Source: a virus. Taken from it: a stretch of 44,857 nucleotides of DNA. How positions within the stretch are numbered: position 1 is the stretch's first letter; every line of letters starts with the position of its first letter. The DNA lies in the IMG/VR virus record IMGVR_UViG_3300004231_000043, positions 1-44,857 of that record. One strand, written 5' to 3'. Below the pieces are notes generated by a model. That model searched no databases and was not told the origin of the DNA. It saw only the letters and a program-made list of their open reading frames with translations. Below are positions 22,102 through 30,659 of the stretch, piece after piece. The position numbers were made by a program, and so were the translations under genes.

Positions 22102-23535
22102 ATGGGCAACGCCCGCAGCATTCCCGCCGACCGGCAGGCGATCTTCCTGACGCCGCAGTCGAAGTGGATCAACGACCGCAGCCGCCTGAAGCTGGCGGAG
22201 AAGTCGCGCCAGATCGGCTGGTCCTGGACCAGCGCCTATGCGTGCGTGCGTCGCACGGCGATGAAGGGCGCGAAGTTTGACCAGTGGGTAAGCAGCCGCG
22301 ACGAGATGCAGGCGCGGCTGTTCATCGACGACTGCAAGCTGTGGGCGGACATCCTCAACCTGGGCGCGGCCGACTTCGGCGAGCGCGCACTGGACGGGGA
22401 TCAGCGCCAGACCAGCTACGACCTGCGGTTCCTCAATGACCGCGTGATACACAGCATGTCCAGCAACCCCGATGCGCAGGCCGGCAAGCGCGGCGGGCGC
22501 GTGCTGGACGAATTCGCCCTGCACAAGGATCCCCGCAAACTGTGGGCCATCGCCTATCCGGGCATCACCTGGGGCGGCCAGTTGGAGGCGTTCAGCACCC
22601 ACCGTGGCAGCCACAACTTCTTCAACCAGCTGATCCGCGAGATCCGCGAGGGCGGCAATCCGAAGGGCATCAGCCTGCACCGGGTGACGCTGGAGGACGC
22701 CCTCAATGCCGGCCTGCTGTGGAAGCTGCAGCAGAAGCTCGCCGCGGATGATCCGCGCCAGGAGATGGACGAGGCCGCCTACTTCGAATACGTGCGCAGC
22801 GGCTGCGTCGATGAAGAGTCGTTCCAGCAGGAGTACATGTGCGTCCCGGCTGACGACGACGTGGCGTTCCTCGAATACGACCTGATCGCAAGCTGCGAAT
22901 ACGGCCAGCTGGTCGATTGGAAGCTGATCGAAGGCCGCGAGCTGTACCTGGGCGTGGACGTGGGCCGCAAGAAGGACCTGACCGTGCTGTGGGTGGTCGA
23001 GCGCCTTGGCGACGTGCTCTACACCCGCCACGTGGAATGCCTGGCCAACATGACCAAGCCCCAGCAGGACGCCATCATCTGGCCGTGGATCGCGCGCTGC
23101 CGCCGCACCTGCTTCGACAACACGGGCCTGGGCATCGGCTGGACGGATGACGCCAAGCGCCGCTTCGGCGAGACCCGCGTCGAAGGCGTGACCTTCACAC
23201 CCAAGGTCAAGGAAGAGCTGGCGTATCCGCTGCGCGGCGCCATGCAGGACCGCAAGCTGCGCATTCCGTACGACCCGGTCATCCGCAGCGACCTGCGGAG
23301 TGTGACCAAGCAGACCACCGCTGCCGGCAACATCCGTTTCACCGCCGAGCGGACGCCGGACGGCCACGCCGACCGTTTCTGGGCGCTGGCGCTGGCGGTG
23401 CATGCCGCGGCGACGCCGGCCGCCCCGATCGAATTCCAGTCCACAGGCCGCCGCGCCTTCGCCGGCGGCGGCGATTTCAGTGGCAGCGGCTTCGGCGGCA
23501 TCGGCGGCGGCAATGACTTCGAGGGCTTCCTGTGA
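22102..23535 (+). CDS. Large terminase subunit (Mu gp28 type)
   Basis: This 477-residue protein has an ATPase half with the adenine-binding and Walker A-like block EKSRQIGWSWT (residues 33-43) and Walker B VLDEF (Asp136, Glu137), and a nuclease half with an RNase H-like LGVDVGRKKDL (Asp286) and DNTGLGIGW. It drives phage DNA into the prohead and, in Mu-like phages, cuts host DNA beyond the prophage ends. The last 20 residues are glycine-rich. Length and motif spacing fit an intact enzyme. Confidence 0.92.
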   Translation: MGNARSIPADRQAIFLTPQSKWINDRSRLKLAEKSRQIGWSWTSAYACVRRTAMKGAKFDQWVSSRDEMQARLFIDDCKLWADILNLGAADFGERALDGDQRQTSYDLRFLNDRVIHSMSSNPDAQAGKRGGRVLDEFALHKDPRKLWAIAYPGITWGGQLEAFSTHRGSHNFFNQLIREIREGGNPKGISLHRVTLEDALNAGLLWKLQQKLAADDPRQEMDEAAYFEYVRSGCVDEESFQQEYMCVPADDDVAFLEYDLIASCEYGQLVDWKLIEGRELYLGVDVGRKKDLTVLWVVERLGDVLYTRHVECLANMTKPQQDAIIWPWIARCRRTCFDNTGLGIGWTDDAKRRFGETRVEGVTFTPKVKEELAYPLRGAMQDRKLRIPYDPVIRSDLRSVTKQTTAAGNIRFTAERTPDGHADRFWALALAVHAAATPAAPIEFQSTGRRAFAGGGDFSGSGFGGIGGGNDFEGFL

Positions 23536-25061
23536 ACGACCTGACCAACACCCCGCGCCCGCAGCTCAACCGCGAGATCGCCACCACCGGCGACGGCCGC
23601 GACATCACTCGCGGTTTCACCGGCCCGCTGCTGACCCCGTTCGACAGCGTGCTGCGCAACCGCGGCGGTGACCTGCTGATCTACGAGCAGGTGCGCAGCG
23701 ACGAAGAGGTCAAGGCCGCGTTCGGGCAGCGCCAGTCGGCGGTGGTGCAGTGCGAGTGGCGCGTGGACGCCGGCGGCGAGCGCCGCAAGGACAAGCAGGC
23801 CGCGGAGTGGCTGCAAGGCCAGCTGCAGAAGCTGCGCTGGGACAACGTGACCGAGAAGATGCTGTTCGGCGTGTTCTACGGCTACGCGGTCGCCGAGCTG
23901 ATCTACGGCGTCGACGAGGGCAAGATCGGCATCAGCGCCATCAAGGTGCGCAACCGCCGCCGCTTCCGCTACGGCAAGGACGGCGGCCTGCGCCTGCTCA
24001 CGCAGTCCAGCATGTACGAAGGCGAGCCGTGCGACCGGCCCTACTTCTGGGACTTCTGCTGCGGCGCCGACCACGATGACGAGCCGTACGGTCTGGGGCT
24101 GGCGCACTGGCTCTACTGGCCGGTGCTGTTCAAGCGCAACGGCATCAAGTTCTGGCTGACCTTCCTGGAAAAGTTCGGCATGCCCACCGGGCTGGGCAAG
24201 TACACCGCCGATGCAAGCGACGCTGAGAAGTCCGCGCTGCTGGCCGCCACGCGCGCCATCCACCAGGACAGCGGCGTCATCATCCCCAGCGGCATGGAGC
24301 TGGAGCTGCTGGAGGCCGCACGCAGCGGCACGGCGGACTACAAGACCCTGCACGACACCATGAACTCCGCCATCCAGAAGGCGACGCTGGGCCAGACCGC
24401 CAGCACGCAGGGCACGCCCGGCAAGCTGGGCAACGAAGACCTGCAAGGCGACGTGCGCGACGACATCATCAAGGCCGATGCCGACCTGGTCTGCGACAGC
24501 TTCAACCAGCAAGTCATCCCGCAGCTCATGGCCTGGAACTTCCCGGATGCCGAGCTGCCCCGCGTCTGGCGGGTGACTGAAAAGGACGAAGACCTCAACC
24601 AGCGCGCGGAGCGCGACGACAAGATCCAGCGCTGGGGCTTCCGCCCGACACTGGCCTACGTGCAGGAAACCTATGGCGGCCAGTGGGAAGAACGCCAGGC
24701 GCCGCAGGCGATGCCACCGGGCGTGGCCGGAACCCCCAGCGCCGTTGCCGGCGCCGATTTCGCCGACGTGGGCCGCGGAGTGGTCAACCTGCTGCGCCGG
24801 CATGGCGTGCAGTTCGCCGAGGGCGACGACGCGATCGAGGTGCGGATGGGCCGCCAGCTGGACGCCCGCATCGCCGGCACCGGCAAGGCGTGGAACGGCA
24901 AGGTGCAGGCGCTGGTGGCCAGCGCCGCCGACTTCGCCGAGCTGGAGGCCGGGCTGTTGGCGCTGGCCGCCGACCTGGAGCTGGACGACTACGCCGCCGC
25001 CTTCGCCGAGGCCATGACCGCGGCGCACCTGGCGGGCCGCTACGAGCTGATGCAGGGCTGA
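23532..25061 (+). CDS. Portal protein (DUF935, Mu gp29)
   Basis: This 509-residue protein carries the DUF935 landmarks: ITRGFTGPLLTPFD at the start, the VLFGVFYGYAVAE-like block around 105-120 (KMLFGVFYGYAVAELIYG), and EKFGMPTGLGKY near 215. It forms the dodecameric portal through which DNA enters the head. The GTG start overlaps the terminase stop (GTGA). Confidence 0.92.
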   Translation: MNDLTNTPRPQLNREIATTGDGRDITRGFTGPLLTPFDSVLRNRGGDLLIYEQVRSDEEVKAAFGQRQSAVVQCEWRVDAGGERRKDKQAAEWLQGQLQKLRWDNVTEKMLFGVFYGYAVAELIYGVDEGKIGISAIKVRNRRRFRYGKDGGLRLLTQSSMYEGEPCDRPYFWDFCCGADHDDEPYGLGLAHWLYWPVLFKRNGIKFWLTFLEKFGMPTGLGKYTADASDAEKSALLAATRAIHQDSGVIIPSGMELELLEAARSGTADYKTLHDTMNSAIQKATLGQTASTQGTPGKLGNEDLQGDVRDDIIKADADLVCDSFNQQVIPQLMAWNFPDAELPRVWRVTEKDEDLNQRAERDDKIQRWGFRPTLAYVQETYGGQWEERQAPQAMPPGVAGTPSAVAGADFADVGRGVVNLLRRHGVQFAEGDDAIEVRMGRQLDARIAGTGKAWNGKVQALVASAADFAELEAGLLALAADLELDDYAAAFAEAMTAAHLAGRYELMQG

Positions 25062-25062
25062 C

Positions 25063-26325
25063 ATGGCCACGGTCGCCTACGGGTCGCTGCCGTTCAAGCA
25101 GCAGATCGCCTTCTTCCGGCAGAAGACCAACGTCCTGACCGACAGCTGGCTGGACCTGTGGGAGGCCGAACACGATAACGGCTTCATGGCCGCCGGCGCC
25201 AACCGCATCGAGCTGGTCGCGGACCTGCGCGATGCCGTGCGCGCAACGCAAGAGGACGGCGAGACCCTGGCGCAGTTCCGCGCCCGCTTCGACAGCATCG
25301 TGGCCAAGCACGGCTGGGACTACAACGGCGGACGCAACTGGCGCAGCCGGGTCATCTACGAGACCAACCTGCGGCAGAGCTACAACGCCGGCCGCTGGCA
25401 CCAGGAGCAGCAGCTCAAGAAACTGCGGCCGTGGAAGCAGTACAAGCACAGCGACGCCGTGGAGCACCCGCGCCCGGTGCACAAGAGCTGGGACGGCAAG
25501 ATCTGGCACGTGGACGACCCGGTGTGGCTGACCATCCACCCACAAAACGGCTGGGGCTGCCAGTGCTACACCCAGCTGCTCAACGACCGCGACCTGAAGA
25601 AGCTGGGCAAGACCGGCCCGGACGAACCGCTGCAGCTGCAATGGGTGGACGTGATGGTGGGCCAGCGCAGCCCGGGCGGCCCACGTCTGGTGCGCACGGT
25701 CGAGGGCATCGACCCCGGCTTCGCCTACGCGCCGGGCAGCAGCCTGGACACCTGGCCGAAGGGCGGCCCGAAGGCGCCGCGCACGCCGCCGGCGCTGCAG
25801 CGCACCCTGGCCGAATCCGCGCAGGACGCCCTGCGCAAGAGTACGCGCCTGCCGGCCGCGGCCGCCGAGTCGGCCCTGCGGGAGATCTTCGATCTGCGCC
25901 GCGCCCAGGACGCGCTGCAGGCGGGCTATGCGGAGTTCCAGGCGTACGCCGCCGGCGGGTCGTGGCAGGGCGCGCGCTACATGGTCGGGATGCTGGACGG
26001 CGCGCTGCAGCAGGCGATGGCCACGCGCGGTATCACCGCCGCCACCGCGGCCATCGCCATTCGTGACGCCGAGGTGCTGCAGTCGCTGGCCAGCGGCGCC
26101 AGCGCCGCCGCGCTGTCCGAGCTTCCGGCCTATCTGCGCAGCCCGCTGGCGGTGCTGTGGGACGCATCACGCGCCGAGCTGCTCTATGTGGCCACCGAGG
26201 GTAAACGCCTGCTGCTGGCGCGCGTGGGCGTGACTGGCGCCGTTCCGGAAGTGCGCGGGGTTTCGATGCTGGACGATCTGCGCCCGCTCGAGCAGCTGCC
26301 GCTGCTGCGCGGGAGCCTGGAGTAA
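25063..26325 (+). CDS. MuF-like head morphogenesis protein (SPP1 gp7 family)
   Basis: This is a 420-residue protein. The N-terminal two-thirds hold the minor-head domain with RVIYETNLRQSYNAGRWHQ and the HPQNGWGCQC signature (Cys pair). The C-terminal 130 residues are a separate alanine-rich segment of unknown role; MuF proteins often carry variable C-terminal domains, some of them toxins, but no toxin motif is visible here. It is a minor head protein beside the portal. Confidence 0.88.
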   Translation: MATVAYGSLPFKQQIAFFRQKTNVLTDSWLDLWEAEHDNGFMAAGANRIELVADLRDAVRATQEDGETLAQFRARFDSIVAKHGWDYNGGRNWRSRVIYETNLRQSYNAGRWHQEQQLKKLRPWKQYKHSDAVEHPRPVHKSWDGKIWHVDDPVWLTIHPQNGWGCQCYTQLLNDRDLKKLGKTGPDEPLQLQWVDVMVGQRSPGGPRLVRTVEGIDPGFAYAPGSSLDTWPKGGPKAPRTPPALQRTLAESAQDALRKSTRLPAAAAESALREIFDLRRAQDALQAGYAEFQAYAAGGSWQGARYMVGMLDGALQQAMATRGITAATAAIAIRDAEVLQSLASGASAAALSELPAYLRSPLAVLWDASRAELLYVATEGKRLLLARVGVTGAVPEVRGVSMLDDLRPLEQLPLLRGSLE

Positions 26326-26328
26326 CGC

Positions 26329-26913
26329 ATGGCCGGTGCACGCGTACAGATCACCAAGAACACCGCCAGCCCCGCGCTGAAACGGCTGGTGGGCCGCCTG
26401 CGTGGTGAAGACCGGCAGATACTGTTCGCCGACATGGGCGAATACCTGCTGCGCAGCACGCGCGATCGCGCGGCGCTGCAGGAGGACCCGAACGGCAACA
26501 AGTGGCGCGCGCTGTCGCCGGACTACGCGCGCTGGAAGCAGAAGAAGCGCCCCGGCGTGCCGATCCTAAAGTTCGACTTCCACATGCTGGGCGACCAGCT
26601 GAGCTATGAGGCCGGGCAGGACGAGCTGCTGGTCGGCACCAATGCGCCCTACGGCGCCATCCACCAGTTCGGCGGCACGGTCCACCGCGCCGCGCACTCG
26701 CGCAAGCTGGCCTTCGGCAAGGACAAGCCGAACCGCATGAAGGTGTTCGCGCGCGCCGGCAGCAAGGATGTGGACCACGAGCAGTGGGCGACCGTCGATG
26801 CCTACGACATCACGCTGCCCGCGCGTCCGTGGCTGGGCATTTCGATGGAAGACGAAACCGAGCTGCAGAACATCGTCGCCGACCACCTGGGCGAGGCACT
26901 TGCCGGCGATTGA
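26329..26913 (+). CDS. Virion morphogenesis protein (Mu gpG / tail completion S family)
   Basis: This 194-residue protein has the family block FADMGEYLLRSTRDR, then PNGNKWRALSPDYARWK and GAIHQFGGTVHR near residue 120. In P2 and Mu the relatives help join head and tail. Standard position after MuF and before the protease. Confidence 0.87.
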   Translation: MAGARVQITKNTASPALKRLVGRLRGEDRQILFADMGEYLLRSTRDRAALQEDPNGNKWRALSPDYARWKQKKRPGVPILKFDFHMLGDQLSYEAGQDELLVGTNAPYGAIHQFGGTVHRAAHSRKLAFGKDKPNRMKVFARAGSKDVDHEQWATVDAYDITLPARPWLGISMEDETELQNIVADHLGEALAGD

Positions 26914-26980
26914 ACGCGCGGCGATTTGAGGCCCTTGTGGGGGCCGAGCGCGGCGACGCCACGGCCGTTACCCCACGCGG

Positions 26981-26994
26981 CGCGTTATAACGCG
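26981..26994. promoter_or_regulatory. Perfect 14-bp palindrome with TATAAC, candidate late promoter element
   Basis: CGCGTTATAACGCG is a perfect palindrome in an otherwise very GC-rich 214-bp gap between gpG and the protease. It contains TATAAC, a good -10 hexamer, on both strands. Mu has a late promoter at this same position in the gene order. It could be a -10 core, an activator site, or both. Confidence 0.45.
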
Positions 26995-27074
26995 ACACAG
27001 GCGCATCCAGCCGCATTCGGCGGTCGCAGTCTGGCGGGGCAAAGCGGCATCCACCTCGCGCGGGCGCGTGAAGC

Positions 27075-27096
27075 GTCGGAACCTCTGTTCCGAGAC
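27075..27096. repeat. Hairpin upstream of the protease gene (copy 2)
   Basis: TCGGAAC and GTTCCGA pair as a 7-bp stem around CTCT, followed by GAC. It shares CGGAACCT-N2-GTTCCGAGAC and a TGCG five bases further on with the hairpin at 19085-19108. It lies 31 nt before the ATG of the protease gene. Confidence 0.6.
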
Positions 27097-27127
27097 ACCT
27101 TTGCGGCGCAGGCCGAAAGTGCGGGCC

Positions 27128-28279
27128 ATGAACAAGCCCGCCGCAACCCTCCACGTCTTCCGCGCAGGAACGCACACCGCCACCGACGGCAACGCCTACG
27201 CCTTCAGTGAGGCCGATGTTGCCGATCTGGTGGACAGTTACGACCCGCATCTGTCCCGCGCGCCGCTGGTCGTCGGTCATCCCAAGATCGATGACGCGGC
27301 CTATGGCTGGGCCGCCTGCTTCAGTCGCGACGGTGGCGAGGTGTTCGCAACACCCGAAGCGGTGGACGCGCAATTCGCCGAGATGGTCAACGCGCAGCGC
27401 TTCAGCAACATCAGCCTGTCCGTGTACCTGCCGGATTCGCCGGGCAACCCGAAGCCCGGCCACTTCTACCCGCGCCACATTGGTTTCCTGGGCGCGCAGC
27501 CGCCGGCGGTGAAGGGCTTGCAGCGGCCGCAGTTCGCCGAGGGCGATGGCGCGGTGGAGTTCGCCATGCCGATGCCGCGCCAGCTGTCCAGCTTGGGCTA
27601 CTACCTCAAGCGGCTGTTCCAGGGCCTGCGCGACAAGTCGATCGAAACCGATGGCGCGGAAAAGGCCGAACAACTCATCCCGCAGTGGTGCATCGACGGT
27701 ATCGCCGAGGCGACCGCGGGCGATGACCAGGCCAATGCCGCATTCGCGGAAACCACTCACACGGAGCAGACCATGAACCAGAGCAACAGCAACGCGGCCG
27801 CCACCGACTTCGCCGAACAGCAGCGCCAGCTGGAATCCCAGCGCGCCGAGATCGCGCAGCGCGAACAGGCGCTCAAGGAGCGCGAGGACGAGGCCCGCCG
27901 CGAAGACGCCGCCAGCTTTGCCGCCGGGCTGGTCAAGGACGGCAAGCTGCTGCCACGCCACAAGGCCGGCATCGTTGAACTGCTGCTGGCCTTCCCGGCG
28001 GGCGCCGTCCTCAACTTCGCCGAGGCCGACGGCCAGGCCGCCACCGACCACGCCGCGCCCGAGCTGCTGCGCAACTTCTTGTCCGACTTGCCGCCGCGCG
28101 TCAACTTCGCCGAGAAGTCCGCCGACCACAACAACGGCACCGCCGCGCCCAGCTTCGCCGCCCCCGAGGGCACCAGCGTGGACGCCGGCCGCATGGAGCT
28201 GCACGCCAAGGCGCTCGCCTACCAGCGCGACAACCCGAAGGCCGACTACATGAATGCCGTCAAGGCCGTCGGCGGCTGA
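27128..28279 (+). CDS. Head maturation protease / scaffold fusion (Mu gpI type)
   Basis: This is a 383-residue protein. Residues 1-160 form the protease part (YAFSEADVADLVDSYDP, LVVGHPKIDD, HIGFLGAQPPAVKGL); in this family it cleaves the scaffold during prohead maturation. Residues about 225-275 are a glutamate- and arginine-rich coiled coil, typical of scaffolds, and the C-terminus is the capsid-contact part. The ATG at 27128 follows the hairpin described separately; a start at 27068 would run through that hairpin. An internal ATG gives a scaffold-only product. Confidence 0.88.
   Translation: MNKPAATLHVFRAGTHTATDGNAYAFSEADVADLVDSYDPHLSRAPLVVGHPKIDDAAYGWAACFSRDGGEVFATPEAVDAQFAEMVNAQRFSNISLSVYLPDSPGNPKPGHFYPRHIGFLGAQPPAVKGLQRPQFAEGDGAVEFAMPMPRQLSSLGYYLKRLFQGLRDKSIETDGAEKAEQLIPQWCIDGIAEATAGDDQANAAFAETTHTEQTMNQSNSNAAATDFAEQQRQLESQRAEIAQREQALKEREDEARREDAASFAAGLVKDGKLLPRHKAGIVELLLAFPAGAVLNFAEADGQAATDHAAPELLRNFLSDLPPRVNFAEKSADHNNGTAAPSFAAPEGTSVDAGRMELHAKALAYQRDNPKADYMNAVKAVGG
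27773..28279 (+). CDS. In-frame internal scaffold protein (Mu gpZ type)
   Basis: An ATG at 27773 inside the protease gene, preceded by CGGAG 6 nt upstream, would start a 168-residue product (MNQSNSNAAATDF onward) made only of the coiled-coil scaffold and C-terminal part. Mu and lambda make such nested scaffolds from the same reading frame. Support is the well-placed ribosome binding site at exactly the domain boundary. Confidence 0.7.
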   Translation: MNQSNSNAAATDFAEQQRQLESQRAEIAQREQALKEREDEARREDAASFAAGLVKDGKLLPRHKAGIVELLLAFPAGAVLNFAEADGQAATDHAAPELLRNFLSDLPPRVNFAEKSADHNNGTAAPSFAAPEGTSVDAGRMELHAKALAYQRDNPKADYMNAVKAVGG

Positions 28280-28390
28280 CCCCTTCGGCGGCACCCGTAG
28301 GTCGATATGCCGGGTAAGGCGCCATGCGCGCGGTGACCGGCCCGCCGAGACAGACCACGCAATGCCAACCCGCGCCAGGAGCGCAACACC

Positions 28391-28720
28391 ATGACCCAGA
28401 AGATTTCCATCCTCACCCTGGCTGTGACCGCGTCCGCCGCGATCGAGGCCGAACGCGCCCTCTCCCGCGCCGGCGCCTACGCCACTGCCGCCGGCAAGAT
28501 TTTCGGCGTGTCCAACACCAAGGGCGCCATCGGCGATCGCGTTCCCACCGACGTGATGGGCACCACCATCGTCACCGCCGGCGGCGCCTTCGTGGACGGC
28601 GACGAGCTCGAGGTCGGAACCAGCGGAAAGCTGGTGAAGAAGGCCTCCGGCGTCGTGGTGGCCGTCGCGCTGCAGGAATCGAAGGCCGACGGCGACCGCG
28701 TCGAAGTCCTCCTGAAGTAA
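28391..28720 (+). CDS. Capsid cement/decoration protein (DUF2190)
   Basis: This 109-residue protein has the DUF2190 pattern of small beta-rich head proteins: ILTLAVTASAAIEAERALS, GDRVPTDVMGTTIVTAGG, GDELEVGTSGKLVKK and a final DRVEVLLK. It is placed between scaffold and major capsid genes, where head-stabilising proteins are encoded. Confidence 0.82.
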   Translation: MTQKISILTLAVTASAAIEAERALSRAGAYATAAGKIFGVSNTKGAIGDRVPTDVMGTTIVTAGGAFVDGDELEVGTSGKLVKKASGVVVAVALQESKADGDRVEVLLK

Positions 28721-28786
28721 GCCGCCCAGCGACGCCAGCTTCTACGCGCGCCGCGCCTATCCCCTCATCAGCAGAGAGAACGACCC

Positions 28787-29743
28787 ATGACCCAGATGAC
28801 TACCGGCCAGGCACGCATCGTCGATCCGGTCCTGACCACCCACGCCACGGGCTACATCCGCCCCGGCAACGTCGGAAGCGTGCTGTTCCCGCGCGTGGAA
28901 GTCGGCGTCCGCGCCGGCAAGGTGACCGCCTTCGGCAAGGAAGGCTTCCGCCGCTACAACACCAAGCGCGCGCCCGGCGAGGCCACCAAGCGCATCCAGT
29001 TCGGCTACCAGGCGGGCAACTACGCCATCGTGGATTCCGCCCTGGAAGCGGTGGTGCCGGACGAGATCGCGCAGGAAGCAGCCGCCGGCCCCGGCATCGA
29101 CGCATCCACCGACGCCGTGGACCTGGTGCTGGACGTGATGGAGCTGGAGCACGAGTGCGAGTGCGCCGACATCGCCCGCGACGTGTCCAACTACGACACC
29201 GACCACAAGGTCAGCCTGGTTGGCACCGGCCGCTGGCGCGGCTCGGCCGGCGACCCGACCGCCAACATCGAGGCGGCGAAGGACGCCATCCGCGCGTCCA
29301 TCGGCGTGCGCCCGAACACCGCGCTCATTTCCGCGTCGGCGTGGTCCGCGCTGAAGTCCAACGCGAAGATCCAGGATTACCTGAAGCACTTGGGCAAGGA
29401 AACCCTGACCGTCGATATCCTGAAGTCGATGTGGGAGCTGCCCACCATCGTCATCGGCGAGGCGATTTCCGCCAGCGGCCAGGCCGACGACCTGGGCGAT
29501 GTCTGGGGCGATGACGTGATTCTGGCGTACGTGGCGCAGCCCAACGGCAGCAACCGCCGCAGCGCGGCCAAGCCCAGCTACGGCTACACCTACAGCCTGC
29601 GCGGCGAGCCGAACGTGCGCATGGCCTACCGCGACGAGAACCGCCAGTCGTGGATCCACCCGGTCAACAACAACCGCACGCCGCAGCTCACCGGCATGGT
29701 GGCCGGCTACCTGATCAAGGACGCCGGCGCGGCCCCGGCCTGA
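28787..29743 (+). CDS. Major capsid protein
   Basis: This 318-residue protein has an HK97-like build: an N-terminal arm, a spine segment (NIEAAKDAIRASIGVRPNTALIS) and a beta-rich region ending in NPVNNNRT-type loops (HPVNNNRTPQL). It belongs to the siphovirus-like Mu-related group (B3/D3112 type) rather than to Mu gpT, judging by length and segments. Position after the decoration gene and a 43-nt leader with AGAGAG before the ATG agree. Confidence 0.85.
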   Translation: MTQMTTGQARIVDPVLTTHATGYIRPGNVGSVLFPRVEVGVRAGKVTAFGKEGFRRYNTKRAPGEATKRIQFGYQAGNYAIVDSALEAVVPDEIAQEAAAGPGIDASTDAVDLVLDVMELEHECECADIARDVSNYDTDHKVSLVGTGRWRGSAGDPTANIEAAKDAIRASIGVRPNTALISASAWSALKSNAKIQDYLKHLGKETLTVDILKSMWELPTIVIGEAISASGQADDLGDVWGDDVILAYVAQPNGSNRRSAAKPSYGYTYSLRGEPNVRMAYRDENRQSWIHPVNNNRTPQLTGMVAGYLIKDAGAAPA

Positions 29744-29852
29744 CGCACAACCGTGGGAGCGGAGCGGCCGCTTTAGGGCGGTCTAGCGAACGCCGGCGAA
29801 GCCAGGCGTGACAGCCGGAGAGAGACGGCCCACTTTCAACCGAGGAGCCGAC

Positions 29853-30110
29853 ATGGCCAAGGCCAGCAAGCCCAAGACCGCAGCGCCCACCCAGAAGGTG
29901 GTGCGCAGCACCGCCGCCGTGGCGGCGAATGCGCAAGCCAACCCCAAAACCGCGATGTTCCAGGTGCTGGAGCCTTTCTGGCTGGGCGGCGCCGTCGTCA
30001 AGCCGGATGCCTTCGTGGAAATGACCGCCGCCGAGGCGCAGCGGTACCAGGACGCCGGCGTGCTGGGCACCGAGCCCGGCGAAGTACCGACCGACGCCGA
30101 CCCGCAGTAA
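29853..30110 (+). CDS. Small head-tail region protein
   Basis: This 85-residue protein has a basic, alanine- and threonine-rich N-terminus (KASKPKTAAPTQKVVR) and a short beta-like C-terminal part (MFQVLEPFWLGGAVV). It is encoded between capsid and DUF1320 genes. GAGGAG lies before the ATG at 29853. Specific role unknown. Confidence 0.7.
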   Translation: MAKASKPKTAAPTQKVVRSTAAVAANAQANPKTAMFQVLEPFWLGGAVVKPDAFVEMTAAEAQRYQDAGVLGTEPGEVPTDADPQ

Positions 30111-30131
30111 CCGAAGCCAGAGCCCGCGCCC

Positions 30132-30659
30132 ATGTACTGCACACTCGTCCAACTTGCCGATGCCAAGCTCGCCCGCGAGCTGGCGCAGGCCGCCACGCCC
30201 GAGCGCATGCCGATCCCGGCGGACGAGGTCATGGATGCGGTGCTGCGCGCGGGTGACACCACCGGCATGGACGCCGACCAGCTGGCCGCCGCGCAGGCCG
30301 CGGCCGTGGTGGTGCAGCAGGCGCTGGGCAGCGCCGACGCGCTGATCGACGGCTACCTGCGCATGCGCAAGCCGGTGGCGTACACAGTACCGCTGTCGCC
30401 GGTGCCGGAGGTGGTTGCGGTCTGGGCGCGCTGGATCGCGCGCTACATGCTGCACAAGGAGCGCTTCGGCACCGAGGAAAAGACCGACCCGGTCGTGCGC
30501 GACTACCGCGAGGCAGTCCGCCTGCTGGAACAGGTGCGCGACGGCAAGTTCAGCCTGGGCGTGGAAGACCCGCTGCCGCCCGCCAGCGCCGGCATGCCGA
30601 TGATGTGTGGTCCCGCGCGCGTGTTCTCGATGGACACGCTCAAGGACTTCGGGGCATGA
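30132..30659 (+). CDS. Head-tail connector protein (DUF1320, Mu gp36)
   Basis: This 175-residue protein is of the DUF1320 type: YCTLVQLADAK at the start, ADALIDGYLRMR in the middle and VWARWIARYMLHK after it. It is a neck/adaptor protein between portal and tail. Confidence 0.87.
   Translation: MYCTLVQLADAKLARELAQAATPERMPIPADEVMDAVLRAGDTTGMDADQLAAAQAAAVVVQQALGSADALIDGYLRMRKPVAYTVPLSPVPEVVAVWARWIARYMLHKERFGTEEKTDPVVRDYREAVRLLEQVRDGKFSLGVEDPLPPASAGMPMMCGPARVFSMDTLKDFGA

Noticed and set aside
22027-25070. Very long minus-strand frames (458 and 683 codons) opposite terminase and portal
   Set aside because: They are rich in H, V, L and Q as expected for antisense of GC3-rich genes, and the sense strand encodes conserved packaging proteins.
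25930-26325. A toxin domain at the C-terminus of the MuF-like protein
   Set aside because: MuF proteins can carry toxins, but the segment is alanine-rich with no catalytic motif and no immunity gene follows.
26810-28294. A 494-codon minus-strand frame opposite the protease/scaffold gene
   Set aside because: Antisense shadow; the sense frame has clear protease and coiled-coil scaffold features.
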